Shown here: positions 18,310 to 27,921 of the stretch, piece after piece
Position numbering within the stretch: position 1 is the stretch's first letter
How the letters are laid out: each line of letters begins with the position of its first letter
Origin: DASXKD01 sp963707905
Lineage (GTDB): Bacteria > Actinomycetota > Actinomycetes > Streptosporangiales > Streptosporangiaceae
Assembly: GCA_963707905.1 (NCBI GenBank)
Contig: CAVPSA010000018.1
Span: 124,001 to 188,000, forward strand
DNA: 64,000 nt
Direction: 5' to 3'
Program-made: the position numbers and the translations under genes
Notes under the pieces: model-generated
The model's input: only the letters and a program-made list of their open reading frames with translations
Databases searched by the model: none
What the model was told of the DNA's origin: nothing

Positions 18310-19176
18310 GTGACACTGCTGCTGGATGAGGTCGCGATCGCGGCGGCCCGGCTGGCCGAGGCCGGGGTGGAATCCCCGCGCGCCGACGCCGAGGTGATCG
18401 CCGCGCACGTGCACGGGGTGCGCCGCGGCGAACTGCACCTGGTGCCGGATGCCGGGTTCGACCCGAGGTTCTGGGACGAGATAGGCCGCCGGGAGGCCCG
18501 CGAGCCGCTTCAGCACATCACCGGCCTCACCCATTTCAGGTACACCGAGCTTGCGGTGGGGCCCGGGGTGTTCGTGCCGCGGCCGGAGACCGAGGTGATG
18601 ACCGGCTGGGCCATCGACAAGCTCACCGCGATGGACGTCGCGGACCCGGTGGTCGTGGACCTGGGCACGGGTTCCGGGGCGATCGCGCTGGCGATCGCGC
18701 AGGAGGTGCCGCGCGCTCAGGTGCACGCGGTGGAGGCCGACCCGCTCGCGCGCGGCTGGGCCAGGCGCAACATCGTCCACTGCGCCGAATACGCACCGCA
18801 CACCGCGGGCCGGGTCATCCTGCACGCCGCGGACTTCGCCAGCGCCGTGCCGGAACTGGACGCCGCGGTGAACCTGGTCATCAGCAACCCCCCGTACATC
18901 CCTGTCGGGGCGGTCGTGCCGCCCGAGGTCGCCGAATACGACCCCGCGGGCGCATTGTGGGGCGGGACCGACGGCCTGGACGCGATCCGGGTCATCGAGC
19001 GGACGGCGGCCCGGCTGCTCCGCCCGGACGGCCTGGTGGCGGTGGAGCACGGCGCGCCGCAGGGCGCGGCGGTCTACTGGGTCTTCGCCGAGGAGCGGGG
19101 CTGGGCGGACACCCGCAACCACAAGGACCTGGCCGGCCGGGACCGGTTCGTGACCGCCCGCTGGCCCGGACGGTAA
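18310..19176 (+). CDS. prmC: Release-factor glutamine N5-methyltransferase
   Basis: This enzyme methylates the Gln of the GGQ motif in release factors. The 288 residues carry VPRPETEVM, SAM motif I (VVDLGTGSGAIALAIA, about 116-131), and the catalytic NPPY in NLVISNPPYIPVG (about residues 190-200). The C-terminus with EHGAPQGAAVYWVF and NHKDLAGRDRFVTA matches the family. The GTG start has only a weak ribosome-binding site. Confidence 0.95.
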   Translation: MTLLLDEVAIAAARLAEAGVESPRADAEVIAAHVHGVRRGELHLVPDAGFDPRFWDEIGRREAREPLQHITGLTHFRYTELAVGPGVFVPRPETEVMTGWAIDKLTAMDVADPVVVDLGTGSGAIALAIAQEVPRAQVHAVEADPLARGWARRNIVHCAEYAPHTAGRVILHAADFASAVPELDAAVNLVISNPPYIPVGAVVPPEVAEYDPAGALWGGTDGLDAIRVIERTAARLLRPDGLVAVEHGAPQGAAVYWVFAEERGWADTRNHKDLAGRDRFVTARWPGR

Positions 19177-19191
19177 CCAGCGGCCATGGCA

Positions 19192-19248
19192 TCCATGATC
19201 ACGGGCGATTTCCCGCGTTATTCACGGTAGATCGCCCGTGATCATGGA
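19192..19248. terminator. Perfect 18-bp inverted repeat after prmC
   Basis: TCCATGATCACGGGCGAT (19192-19209) is matched by its exact reverse complement at 19231-19248 across a 21-base loop. It lies between prmC and the Sua5-type gene, 16 bases after the prmC stop. No U-tract follows, so it could be a terminator, an mRNA end stabiliser or a protein-binding palindrome. Confidence 0.6.
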
Positions 19249-19342
19249 CTCCGCGGGTGCGTGGGGTGCGCGGGCGGGGTTGGCCCTGGGAGGTGGGCTT
19301 GTTGGGCGCGGGCAGGGCCGGGGGGTGGAAGGATTGGATGCC

Positions 19343-20005
19343 ATGAGCGCACGGTACGACTGCAGGGACGCGGCGCAGCGCGCGGCGGGCATTGCCGAGG
19401 CCGCAGCGGCGCTGCGCAAGGGCGAACTGGCCGTGCTGCCCACCGACACGGTCTATGGCATAGCGGCCGACGCCTTCTCGCCCGAAGCGGTCACCGCCTT
19501 GCTCTCGGCCAAGGGACGGGGCAGGCAGATGCCGCCGCCCGTGCTGGTCGGCAGCAGGCGTGCCGCGCTCGCGCTGGTCGAGGACGTGAACGCGTCCGGT
19601 AACGACCTGATCGACGAGTTCTGGCCCGGCGGCCTCACCATGGTGTTCCGGTCGGCCCGGAGCCTGGTGTGGGACCTCGGCGACACCAAGGGCACCGTGG
19701 CGGTCCGGATGCCGTTGCAGCCGGTCGCCCTCGACCTGCTGCGGGAGACCGGCCCGCTCGCGGTGAGCAGCGCCAACCTGACCGGTTCGGCCGCCGCGAC
19801 GACCGTCACCGACGCGGAAACGCAACTTGGCGACGCGGTGAGCGTCTATCTGGATGACGGACCGTGCGCCGCCGAGGTCCCCTCCACGATCGTGGACATG
19901 ACCGGGCCGGTGCCCCGGTTGCTGCGCAGGGGGGTGATCCCAGTCCGGCGGCTGCGCGAGGTCGTTGCCCTGATCGTGGACGACGGCGAGGAGGAGGACG
20001 CGTGA
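19343..20005 (+). CDS. L-threonylcarbamoyladenylate synthase (Sua5/YrdC)
   Basis: This enzyme makes threonylcarbamoyl-AMP for the t6A37 tRNA modification. The 220-residue protein has the YrdC dsRNA-binding fold: a GELAVLPTDTVYGIAADAFS stretch near residues 32-51, an AKGRGRQMPPPVLVG loop, a WPGGLTMVF strand and the SSANLTGSAAATT motif. It ends with RLLRRGVIPVRRL. The ATG at 19343 is chosen because the 35 residues of a possible upstream extension come from the hairpin region. The next gene begins 78 bases later. Confidence 0.93.
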   Translation: MSARYDCRDAAQRAAGIAEAAAALRKGELAVLPTDTVYGIAADAFSPEAVTALLSAKGRGRQMPPPVLVGSRRAALALVEDVNASGNDLIDEFWPGGLTMVFRSARSLVWDLGDTKGTVAVRMPLQPVALDLLRETGPLAVSSANLTGSAAATTVTDAETQLGDAVSVYLDDGPCAAEVPSTIVDMTGPVPRLLRRGVIPVRRLREVVALIVDDGEEEDA

Positions 20006-20083
20006 TCAGCCGATGGCCGTGCGTCGTGCCCACGTGGCCTAGAGTGGGCGTGATGCGCGCGAACACACGGCTGTGGGGCGCCC

Positions 20084-22273
20084 ATGAGTGAGTATGTGAT
20101 CACGCTGCTGGCTGCGGCCGCGGTGACCTACATACTGACACCAGCGGTGCGCCGTTTCGCCATCGCTGTGGGCGCCATGCACGCGGCCAGGGAACGCGAC
20201 GTCCACGAACAGCCCACCCCCCTGCTCGGCGGGTTCGCCATCTACGGCGGGCTGGCCGTCGCCCTGCTCGTGGCGAGCCGTCTGAGCGGCCTGAACGGGG
20301 TGTTCACCGAGACCAACATGGCGAAGGGCCTGCTGCTGGCCGGTGGCCTCGTCGTGATCATGGGCTTCGTGGACGACCGGTGGGGGATGGGGGCGCTCAG
20401 CAAACTGGCCGGGCAGGTTGCCGCCGGCGTCATCCTGGTGTGGAGCGGCGCCGAGATCCCGTGGCTGCCCGCGCCCGGCGGTGTCACCCTCATCCTGACC
20501 AGCGACCAGCAGGTGGCGGTGACCATCCTGGTCGTGGTGGTCACCATGAACGCGGTGAACTTCATCGACGGCCTGGACGGCCTGGCCGCCGGGATCGTGG
20601 GCATCGGCGGCCTCGCGTTCTTCGCCTATTACTTCACCCTCGTGCACCGGCTCGGGCTGCTGGACCAGAGCGAGCCCGCCCTGGTTTCCGTGATGCTCGC
20701 CGGGGTGTGCATCGGGTTCCTGCCGCACAACTTCTATCCGGCGCGCATCTTCATGGGGGACACCGGCTCGATGCTCATCGGGCTGATGCTTGCCTATGCG
20801 CCGATATCCAGCCTTGCGCTGCTTGACCCTGCCTCGCTGACCGACAACGCGGCCTACGCGGCCGGCACCGTCAACCGGTACGGCGCGTTCATTCCACTGC
20901 TGGTGCCGGGCGCCATCCTGCTGATCCCGTACGCCGACCTGATGATGGCCGTGGTGCGCCGGACCCGGGCCGGCAAGTCGGTGTTCGCCCCGGACAAGAA
21001 GCACCTGCAGCACCGCCTGCTCGCCATCGGTCATTCGCACCGGACCAGCGTGCTGATCATGTACCTGTGGGCGGCGCTGTTCTCCGGCACGGTCATCCTG
21101 CTGTCGATCGTCCGGACCCCGCTGTTCGTTCTGGCCATCGTCACCGTGGCCGCGGTGCTGGTCCTGCTGCTGGTGACGATGCCGCGGCTGCGGCCATGGT
21201 CGCGGGCCAGCGCCGGGGACGGTGCCGCAGGCGGACCTGTCCCACGCCCGGCGCCAGCGGCCCCAGCTTCAGCGGCCCCAGCTTCAGCGGCCCCAGCTTC
21301 AGCGGCCCCAGCTTCAGCGGCCCCAGCTTCAGCGGCCCCGGCTCCAGCGAGCGCACGGGTGAGTGCGGCCAGCGCAGGTGCGGTACTGGCCGGACCGGCA
21401 GTGGCCGACCAGGGACCGGCCCATCCGGCCGGGGCAGGTGCCGGGGCAGGTGTGGTGCAGGTCCCGGAGACCGCCGAGGGGAACGCGGCGCGAGCGGCGA
21501 TCCGCGCCAGGCTTGACGCGGGTCGCGAGGGTAACGGCGCCACCGGGAACGGCGACCTGCCGGGCAAAGGCCGGGCCGGCAACGGGGCCAGGAGTAACGG
21601 CGCCGCGGCGGCCAAGGGCCGCGGGCGCAGAGGTTCGGTGGGCAACGGCACGGCTGGCTCAGGTGCCCCGGCGGCCAATCCCGAGGACGAGACCGGCTCG
21701 CCGGTCACCCGTGCCGTCGGCCCGGGCGGCTGGTCTTCGGACGCAGCCGACACCTTGCCGCCACGCAGCAGCGACCGGCCGGTGCTGCCATGGCAGGCCG
21801 GCGAAGCCAAGCCGCCTGCCAAGCCCGCCCGGTCTGCTCCGATCCGGGATGACGGCCGTGGTGCGGTGCCCCCGGATGATGCCCAGGCGGTGCCGCCGTG
21901 GGAGACCGGGAACACCACGGCATCGCCGGGGCCAGCCAGTCCCGTCAGATCCTGGGATTCGCGGGGTACCGCGCCGCCCTCAGGAACAAGTTCTCTCGCG
22001 GCTGGCCGTTCCGTGCCGCCTTGGGAACTGCCCCCCGAGGCCGGCCATGCCGTCCCGCCGTGGGCGGCCGGCCGTTCCGTGCCGCCATGGGAACTGGCCG
22101 ATGCGAACGCCACCGGCCCGATTCCGGTGCTGCCCTGGCCGGGCCAGGGCGCCGCCACGGCCGATTCGGACGGGTCACGGAACAGGCACGCTGCACCGCC
22201 ATGGCCGCCTGCTGCCCCGCCGCGGCCACCCGCCGCGCCGCCCTGGCCGTCGGCCTCGCCACCCTGGCCGTAA
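20084..22273 (+). CDS. WecA/TagO-type polyprenyl-phosphate GlcNAc-1-phosphate transferase with a long disordered tail
   Basis: Residues 1 to about 370 form a multi-pass membrane enzyme of the MraY/WecA family. It has VHEQPTPLLGG, the Mg-binding GFVDDRWGMG, NFIDGLDGLAAG, MGDTGSMLIG (about 221) and KKHLQHRLLAIGHSHR. Such enzymes start lipid-linked cell-wall glycans. The remaining 350 or so residues are unusual: a six-unit Ala/Pro/Ser repeat (21256-21345), then Gly/Asn-rich sequence, then repeated PPWE/PPWA/PPWP motifs to the stop. That tail is absent from ordinary WecA proteins and is probably cytoplasmic and disordered. Confidence 0.9.
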   Translation: MSEYVITLLAAAAVTYILTPAVRRFAIAVGAMHAARERDVHEQPTPLLGGFAIYGGLAVALLVASRLSGLNGVFTETNMAKGLLLAGGLVVIMGFVDDRWGMGALSKLAGQVAAGVILVWSGAEIPWLPAPGGVTLILTSDQQVAVTILVVVVTMNAVNFIDGLDGLAAGIVGIGGLAFFAYYFTLVHRLGLLDQSEPALVSVMLAGVCIGFLPHNFYPARIFMGDTGSMLIGLMLAYAPISSLALLDPASLTDNAAYAAGTVNRYGAFIPLLVPGAILLIPYADLMMAVVRRTRAGKSVFAPDKKHLQHRLLAIGHSHRTSVLIMYLWAALFSGTVILLSIVRTPLFVLAIVTVAAVLVLLLVTMPRLRPWSRASAGDGAAGGPVPRPAPAAPASAAPASAAPASAAPASAAPASAAPAPASARVSAASAGAVLAGPAVADQGPAHPAGAGAGAGVVQVPETAEGNAARAAIRARLDAGREGNGATGNGDLPGKGRAGNGARSNGAAAAKGRGRRGSVGNGTAGSGAPAANPEDETGSPVTRAVGPGGWSSDAADTLPPRSSDRPVLPWQAGEAKPPAKPARSAPIRDDGRGAVPPDDAQAVPPWETGNTTASPGPASPVRSWDSRGTAPPSGTSSLAAGRSVPPWELPPEAGHAVPPWAAGRSVPPWELADANATGPIPVLPWPGQGAATADSDGSRNRHAAPPWPPAAPPRPPAAPPWPSASPPWP
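21256..21345 (+). repeat. Six 15-base tandem repeats inside the WecA-type gene
   Basis: The unit AGCGGCCCCAGCTTC is repeated five times exactly and a sixth time with two changes. It encodes SAAPA-type repeats at the start of the C-terminal tail. Copy number may vary between strains. Confidence 0.9.
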
Positions 22274-22365
22274 GCACCGGCCGGGAGCCGGCCGGGAGCC
22301 GCCGGGAGCCGCCGGCCCGGGAGCCGCCGGCCTCGCCACCCTGGCCGTAAGCACCGGCCGGGAGC
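22251..22365 (+). repeat. 38-base direct duplication at the end of the WecA-type gene
   Basis: Bases 22251-22288 recur at 22328-22365. The first copy contains the last sense codons and TAA stop of the gene. The second copy repeats the same end outside the gene. The sequence between is a run of GCCGGGAGCC-like units. Confidence 0.85.
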
Positions 22366-22732
22366 GTGGGCCGGGAGCCGCCGGCCCGCGAGCATGGGGC
22401 CTGAGAAGCCGTGCGCACGGGGCGTGAACATCCGGCGGCCCCGGTCGGATGACCACCCTGATATCTGTTACTTAAAGTACTGAAGTCATTACGAATGGCT
22501 ATAGGTATCACTATGGGTGACCCGGTAAAGCCTGCGTCAAGGAGCTTGTGATATCTTTCACGAGCACCCAGGTAAGGGCTATCGATGGGGCTCGTGATAC
22601 GTTTTCGCTCACCCGGCGGCGCACCTCGCCGCTTGTGCGGCGAGGCAGCCCCCGCGGCCGGCGCCAGGGCAAGGATGGCCACGCTCGCCCGCTGGCCGTT
22701 CGTCCGACAGTCGATCCCTCGGAGTTTGGCAG
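22274..22732. promoter_or_regulatory. Region upstream of the atp operon
   Basis: After the 38-base duplication there is an AT-rich island (about 22455-22600), including GTTACTTAAAGTAC and two related segments around TGTGATATCTTTCACGAGC and CTCGTGATACGTTTTCGCTC. The segments contain the inverted pair TCACGAGC/GCTCGTGA. This is the likely promoter and operator zone for the ATP synthase genes. No gene was supported in it. Confidence 0.45.
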
Positions 22733-23135
22733 ATGGCAAGTTACGCCGTGATCCTCCGGCGTTCTGCCATGGTCACTGCCATCTCGGCGCTGGTCATGGT
22801 CGTGCTGAGCGGCGCTCTTGGCGGTGGCAAGGGCCTGGTGGGTGCCCTGCTCGGGGTCGGGATCGTCATTGTCTTCTTCGGCATCAGCGCCGCCGCGATG
22901 AGCTGGGCCTCCCGGAAAAGCCCGCCGGTCACGATGGCTGACCGCGGTATCCACGTACCTGATCAAGATCCTTGCCCTGTTCTACCTGGTCGTCAGGTAC
23001 AGCGGCACCACAGCGTTCAACGGCAGGCTTTTCGGCTTCACGGTGGTCGTCTGCGTCGTCGTCTTTACGACGGCCCAGGCCATGGTCTCGGCCCGGCTCA
23101 AGGTTCCGTACGTCGAACCGGACGGGAAACGGTGA
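22733..23135 (+). pseudogene. atpI: AtpI-like ATP synthase accessory membrane protein, frameshifted
   Basis: The first frame encodes two membrane helices (MVTAISALVMVVLSGALGG, LLGVGIVIVFFGISAAAMSW) and then, after VTMAD, loses membrane character. The next frame continues at ACC 22942 with two more helices (TYLIKILALFYLVVRYSG, FGFTVVVCVVVFTTAQAM) and ends with a basic tail at TGA 23133. Together they give the four-helix ATP-synt_I layout. One extra base near 22938-22942 explains the break. The start ATG follows GGAG at 8 bases. It may be a sequencing error. Confidence 0.7.
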
Positions 23136-23241
23136 CCAGTGGTTGCGACCAGGCGTCCGGACGGCGTAGCGCGGCCCGCAGGCCAGCCTGCCCACGTGCC
23201 GGCGGCTTGCCTGCGGCCAGTGCCGCCCCCGCCGTCCTGCC

Positions 23242-23451
23242 ATGACCGGCGAGCGCCCGCCGCCGGGCGACGGTGGGCAGAACGTCGGAATGACCGTGTT
23301 CAGCTACCTTCTCGCGGGCATGCTTGCCTACGGGGGGCTTGGCTGGCTGATCGCACACTGGACGGGGCTGTCGCTGATCTTCCCGCTGGGGATGCTGTTC
23401 GGCCTTGCCCTTTCCATCTGGCTGGTGATCTACCGGTACGGCCGGTCCTGA
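23242..23451 (+). CDS. AtpZ-like small membrane protein (ATPase gene 1 family)
   Basis: This 69-residue protein has two membrane helices (FSYLLAGMLAYGGLGWLIAHW and SLIFPLGMLFGLALSIWLVIYRY) joined by a short loop. That is the layout of the small F1Fo-ATPase accessory subunits encoded before atpB. It starts ATGACC and lies 94 bases before atpB. The exact ion-related role of the family is not settled. Confidence 0.75.
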   Translation: MTGERPPPGDGGQNVGMTVFSYLLAGMLAYGGLGWLIAHWTGLSLIFPLGMLFGLALSIWLVIYRYGRS

Positions 23452-23545
23452 TAGTCACTGCCCGGCACCGCGGCCCCGCATACGCGGCGGCCGGCCCGGG
23501 TAGTGCAGGCCGTCCAGGCCACGCGCACGCTTAAGGAGTCAAAGG

Positions 23546-24358
23546 GTGACTTTCACGTCCCGGGTGCCGGTGGCAGAGGGATGCCACCTCGGCTCCGGCT
23601 GCGGCTACCCCGCCCCGGGGTATCCGACGAGCTTCCAGTTCCTCCATCCGCTCTTCAGCATTGGCTCGTTCCAGGTCTATATGCCGGAGGTGCAGGCGGT
23701 CCTCTGCGCGGGGCTGGTGATCGGGTTCTTCTGGGCCGCGTTCGCCAGGCCGAAGATCGTGCCAAGGGGCGTGCAGAACGTCGGTGAGCTGGGCATACTG
23801 TTCGTCCGGGACCAGATCCTGCGGCCGATGATGGGCAAGCGGGGTGACGGCTACCTGCCGTTCCTGGTGGGGCTGTTCTTCTTCATCTGGTTCGCGAACC
23901 TGATGGAGATCATCCCGGTGCTCCAGTTCCCGGTGATGTCGCACATCGCGTTCCCGATCTCGCTGATGCTCATGGTTTACCTCACCTACAACTTCGTGAG
24001 CATCAAGAACCTGGGCTTCGGCGGCTACTTCAAGAGCATGATCCCGTCGGGCGTGCCCATCGGCATCCTGCTCCTTGTCGCGCCGCTCGAGGTCCTGCAG
24101 TACATCGTCGTCCGGCCGTTCACGCTGGCGATCCGGCTCTTCGGGAACATGTTCGCCGGGCACATCCTGGTGGCGGTGTTCACGATCGCGACCTGGTACC
24201 TGTTCAGTGCCAGCATCGGTCTGGTGTTCGCCGGGGCATCATTCGTGATGACCGTCGTGCTCACCGGTTTCGAGATGCTGATCCAGGCGCTGCAGGCGTA
24301 CATCTTCACGATCCTCACCGCCCAGTACATCGGGGGCGCCTACGAGACGGCGCACTGA
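23546..24358 (+). CDS. atpB: ATP synthase Fo subunit a
   Basis: This membrane subunit forms the two half-channels for protons. The 270 residues contain several helices and the essential Arg in LAIRLFGNMFAGH (about residue 198). The conserved last helix is QAYIFTILTAQYIGGAY. The GTG start follows TTAAGGAG with good spacing. Confidence 0.96.
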   Translation: MTFTSRVPVAEGCHLGSGCGYPAPGYPTSFQFLHPLFSIGSFQVYMPEVQAVLCAGLVIGFFWAAFARPKIVPRGVQNVGELGILFVRDQILRPMMGKRGDGYLPFLVGLFFFIWFANLMEIIPVLQFPVMSHIAFPISLMLMVYLTYNFVSIKNLGFGGYFKSMIPSGVPIGILLLVAPLEVLQYIVVRPFTLAIRLFGNMFAGHILVAVFTIATWYLFSASIGLVFAGASFVMTVVLTGFEMLIQALQAYIFTILTAQYIGGAYETAH

Positions 24359-24370
24359 CATGACCAGCGA

Positions 24371-24411
24371 CCGGGACCGCGATGTGCCGCCTGGGCGGCA
24401 CATCGTCCCGG
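24371..24411 (+). promoter_or_regulatory. Intercistronic hairpin between atpB and atpE
   Basis: CGATGTGCCGCC (24380-24391) pairs with GGCGGCACATCG (24394-24405), and the stem can be extended outward by CCGGGA/TCCCGG. It sits 56 bases before atpE. It may stabilise the transcript or help raise atpE output, since subunit c is needed in many copies. Confidence 0.55.
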
Positions 24412-24466
24412 CCGCCTTCCGATCGCCGGGAGAACACCGCCGGCCTAATCGCAAAGGAAAGCAAGG

Positions 24467-24730
24467 ATGCTTCACCTGATTCATTTCCTGGCAGCCGCTG
24501 CCCCCACGAAGAGCATCATCAGCATCAACATCGGTGCTGTCGCTTACGGCCTGGCGGCCATCGGCCCCGGCGTCGGCATCGGCCTGATCTTCGGTCACGG
24601 CGTGGAGGCGATGGCCAGGCAGCCGGAGGCCGCCGGCATGATCCGGGCCAACATGTACATCGGGTTCGCGCTGACCGAGGCACTCGCGCTGATCGGCTTC
24701 GTGGTGCCTTTCGTCTTCCACTACTCCTGA
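24467..24730 (+). CDS. atpE: ATP synthase Fo subunit c
   Basis: This 87-residue proteolipid has two helices. The first carries GPGVGIGLIFGHG, the loop is ARQPEA, and the second helix contains the proton-binding Glu in FALTEALALIG (Glu 71). The ATG is preceded by AAGGAAAG. Confidence 0.96.
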   Translation: MLHLIHFLAAAAPTKSIISINIGAVAYGLAAIGPGVGIGLIFGHGVEAMARQPEAAGMIRANMYIGFALTEALALIGFVVPFVFHYS

Positions 24731-24776
24731 TCGACGCAGATCATGAGATGCGAGTAAGGCAGAAAGGCTGACGGTC

Positions 24777-25316
24777 ATGTACCTTGCCGATTCATCCCTC
24801 GGGCCGCTGTCTCCGAGCCTGGTCGAACTGGTCATCGGCACGATCTCGTTCCTTATCGTGTTCGCGGTCCTGTGGCGGGTGCTGATGCCGCGGATCCAGC
24901 AGACGCTGAAGGAGCGGACCGACCAGATCGAAGGCGGCCTGCAGCGCGCGGAAGAGGCCCAGCGGGAAGCGACGCAGACGCTGGAGCAGTATCAGGCGCA
25001 GCTCGCCGAGGCCAGGCACGAGGCATCCCGGCTGCGCCAGGATGCCCAGGAAGAGGGTGCGCGGATCCTCGCGGAGCTACGCGAGCGAGGCGAGGCCGAG
25101 CGACAGCGCCTGGTGGCGGCTGCGCACGACCAGATCGAGGCGGACCGCACCCAGGCCATCCAGGCACTGCGCACCGAGATGGGTGCGCTCGCGGTCGAGC
25201 TGGCCAGCCGTGTTGTCGGGGAGTCGCTGGACCAGGACGCGCGCCAGCGCCGCGTCGTGGACCGCTTCCTTGAAGAGCTGGAATCCGAGCAGGTAGCCAC
25301 GGAGTCACCCTCATGA
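24777..25316 (+). CDS. atpF: ATP synthase Fo subunit b
   Basis: This stator subunit has 179 residues. There is one N-terminal membrane helix (VIGTISFLIVFAVLWRVL, about 20-37) and a long charged helix rich in Gln/Glu/Arg that forms the peripheral stalk. AGAAAGG precedes the ATG. The next gene starts 81 bases after its stop. Confidence 0.95.
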   Translation: MYLADSSLGPLSPSLVELVIGTISFLIVFAVLWRVLMPRIQQTLKERTDQIEGGLQRAEEAQREATQTLEQYQAQLAEARHEASRLRQDAQEEGARILAELRERGEAERQRLVAAAHDQIEADRTQAIQALRTEMGALAVELASRVVGESLDQDARQRRVVDRFLEELESEQVATESPS

Positions 25317-25397
25317 GCGCAGCGCCCACGGTCATCGGCCGGGCCTGCGCAGGTGAGGCCACGGTGACATCCGGGTGCGCCGGGGCGGGAGGCGGGC

Positions 25398-26210
25398 ATG
25401 CGCGGCGCTAGCCGGGTCGCTTTCGCGGACGCGCGCGATCGGCTGACCGAGGTCGTTGCCGACGCGGATGTCGCCGCCACCGTGGGAGACGAGCTGTTCG
25501 CGGTCGTGCGCCTGCTCGACCGGGAGCCGGGCCTGCGGCGTGCGCTCGCCGATTACACCAGCGCGCGGGAGGCTCGCACCGGGCTGGTGCGCGATCTGCT
25601 CGCTGACCGGGTGTCCGCGGCCACCCTTGAGGTGACCGAGGGGCTGGCCGGTGCGCGCTGGTCGGTGCCCAGGGACCTGGCCGACGCGGCCGAGGAGCTT
25701 GCGGTCCTGGCCACCGCGGCCGCCGCCGGCAGTGCGGGCAACCTGGACGACGTGGAAGACGAACTGTTCCGGTTCGGCCGGATCGCCAGCGGCGAGCCCG
25801 AACTGCTCGCCGCGCTGGCCGATCAGCGGATGCCGGACGACCAGAAGCGCGCGCTGCTCGACCAGTTGCTCTCGGGCAAGGTGACGGCGGCCTCGCTGCG
25901 GCTCATCACCCAGGCGGTGATCAACCCCCGGGGGCGTAATCTGGAAGCGAACCTGGCGGACTACGCGAGGCTCGTCGCGGACTGGCGGCAGCGGCTGATC
26001 GCTGTCGTGCGGGTCGCCACGGAGCTGGGCGCCCGCCAGCGCCAGCGGCTGACCAGGGCGCTCTCGGCCATCTACGGCCACGGCATTCAACTGAATGTCG
26101 TCATCGATCCCCGGGTAGTGGGCGGAGTGTCCGTCCAGATCGGGGATGAGCTCATCGACGGAACGCTGAGCAGCCGGCTCGCCGCGCTCAGACGGCACTG
26201 GGCAGCATGA
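25398..26210 (+). CDS. atpH: ATP synthase F1 subunit delta
   Basis: This stator subunit links the b stalk to the top of F1. At 270 residues it is longer than the about 180 of enterobacteria, as usual in actinobacteria. The conserved C-terminal region reads VRVATELGARQRQRLTRALS, then a beta strand with VVIDPRVVGGVSVQIGDELID and a final GTLSSRLAALRRH. The start ATG follows GGCGGGAGG. Confidence 0.94.
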   Translation: MRGASRVAFADARDRLTEVVADADVAATVGDELFAVVRLLDREPGLRRALADYTSAREARTGLVRDLLADRVSAATLEVTEGLAGARWSVPRDLADAAEELAVLATAAAAGSAGNLDDVEDELFRFGRIASGEPELLAALADQRMPDDQKRALLDQLLSGKVTAASLRLITQAVINPRGRNLEANLADYARLVADWRQRLIAVVRVATELGARQRQRLTRALSAIYGHGIQLNVVIDPRVVGGVSVQIGDELIDGTLSSRLAALRRHWAA

Positions 26211-26253
26211 GGCCAGCGTCCCGCGAGCGGAAGCAGACCAGAAAGAGAGAACC

Positions 26254-27906
<1,653 letters not shown>

Positions 27907-27921
27907 GCGGGAAGACAGAGT

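Noticed and set aside
21256..21345. Possible CRISPR or VNTR array outside a gene
   Set aside because: The 15-base units keep the reading frame of the WecA-type protein and have no spacers.
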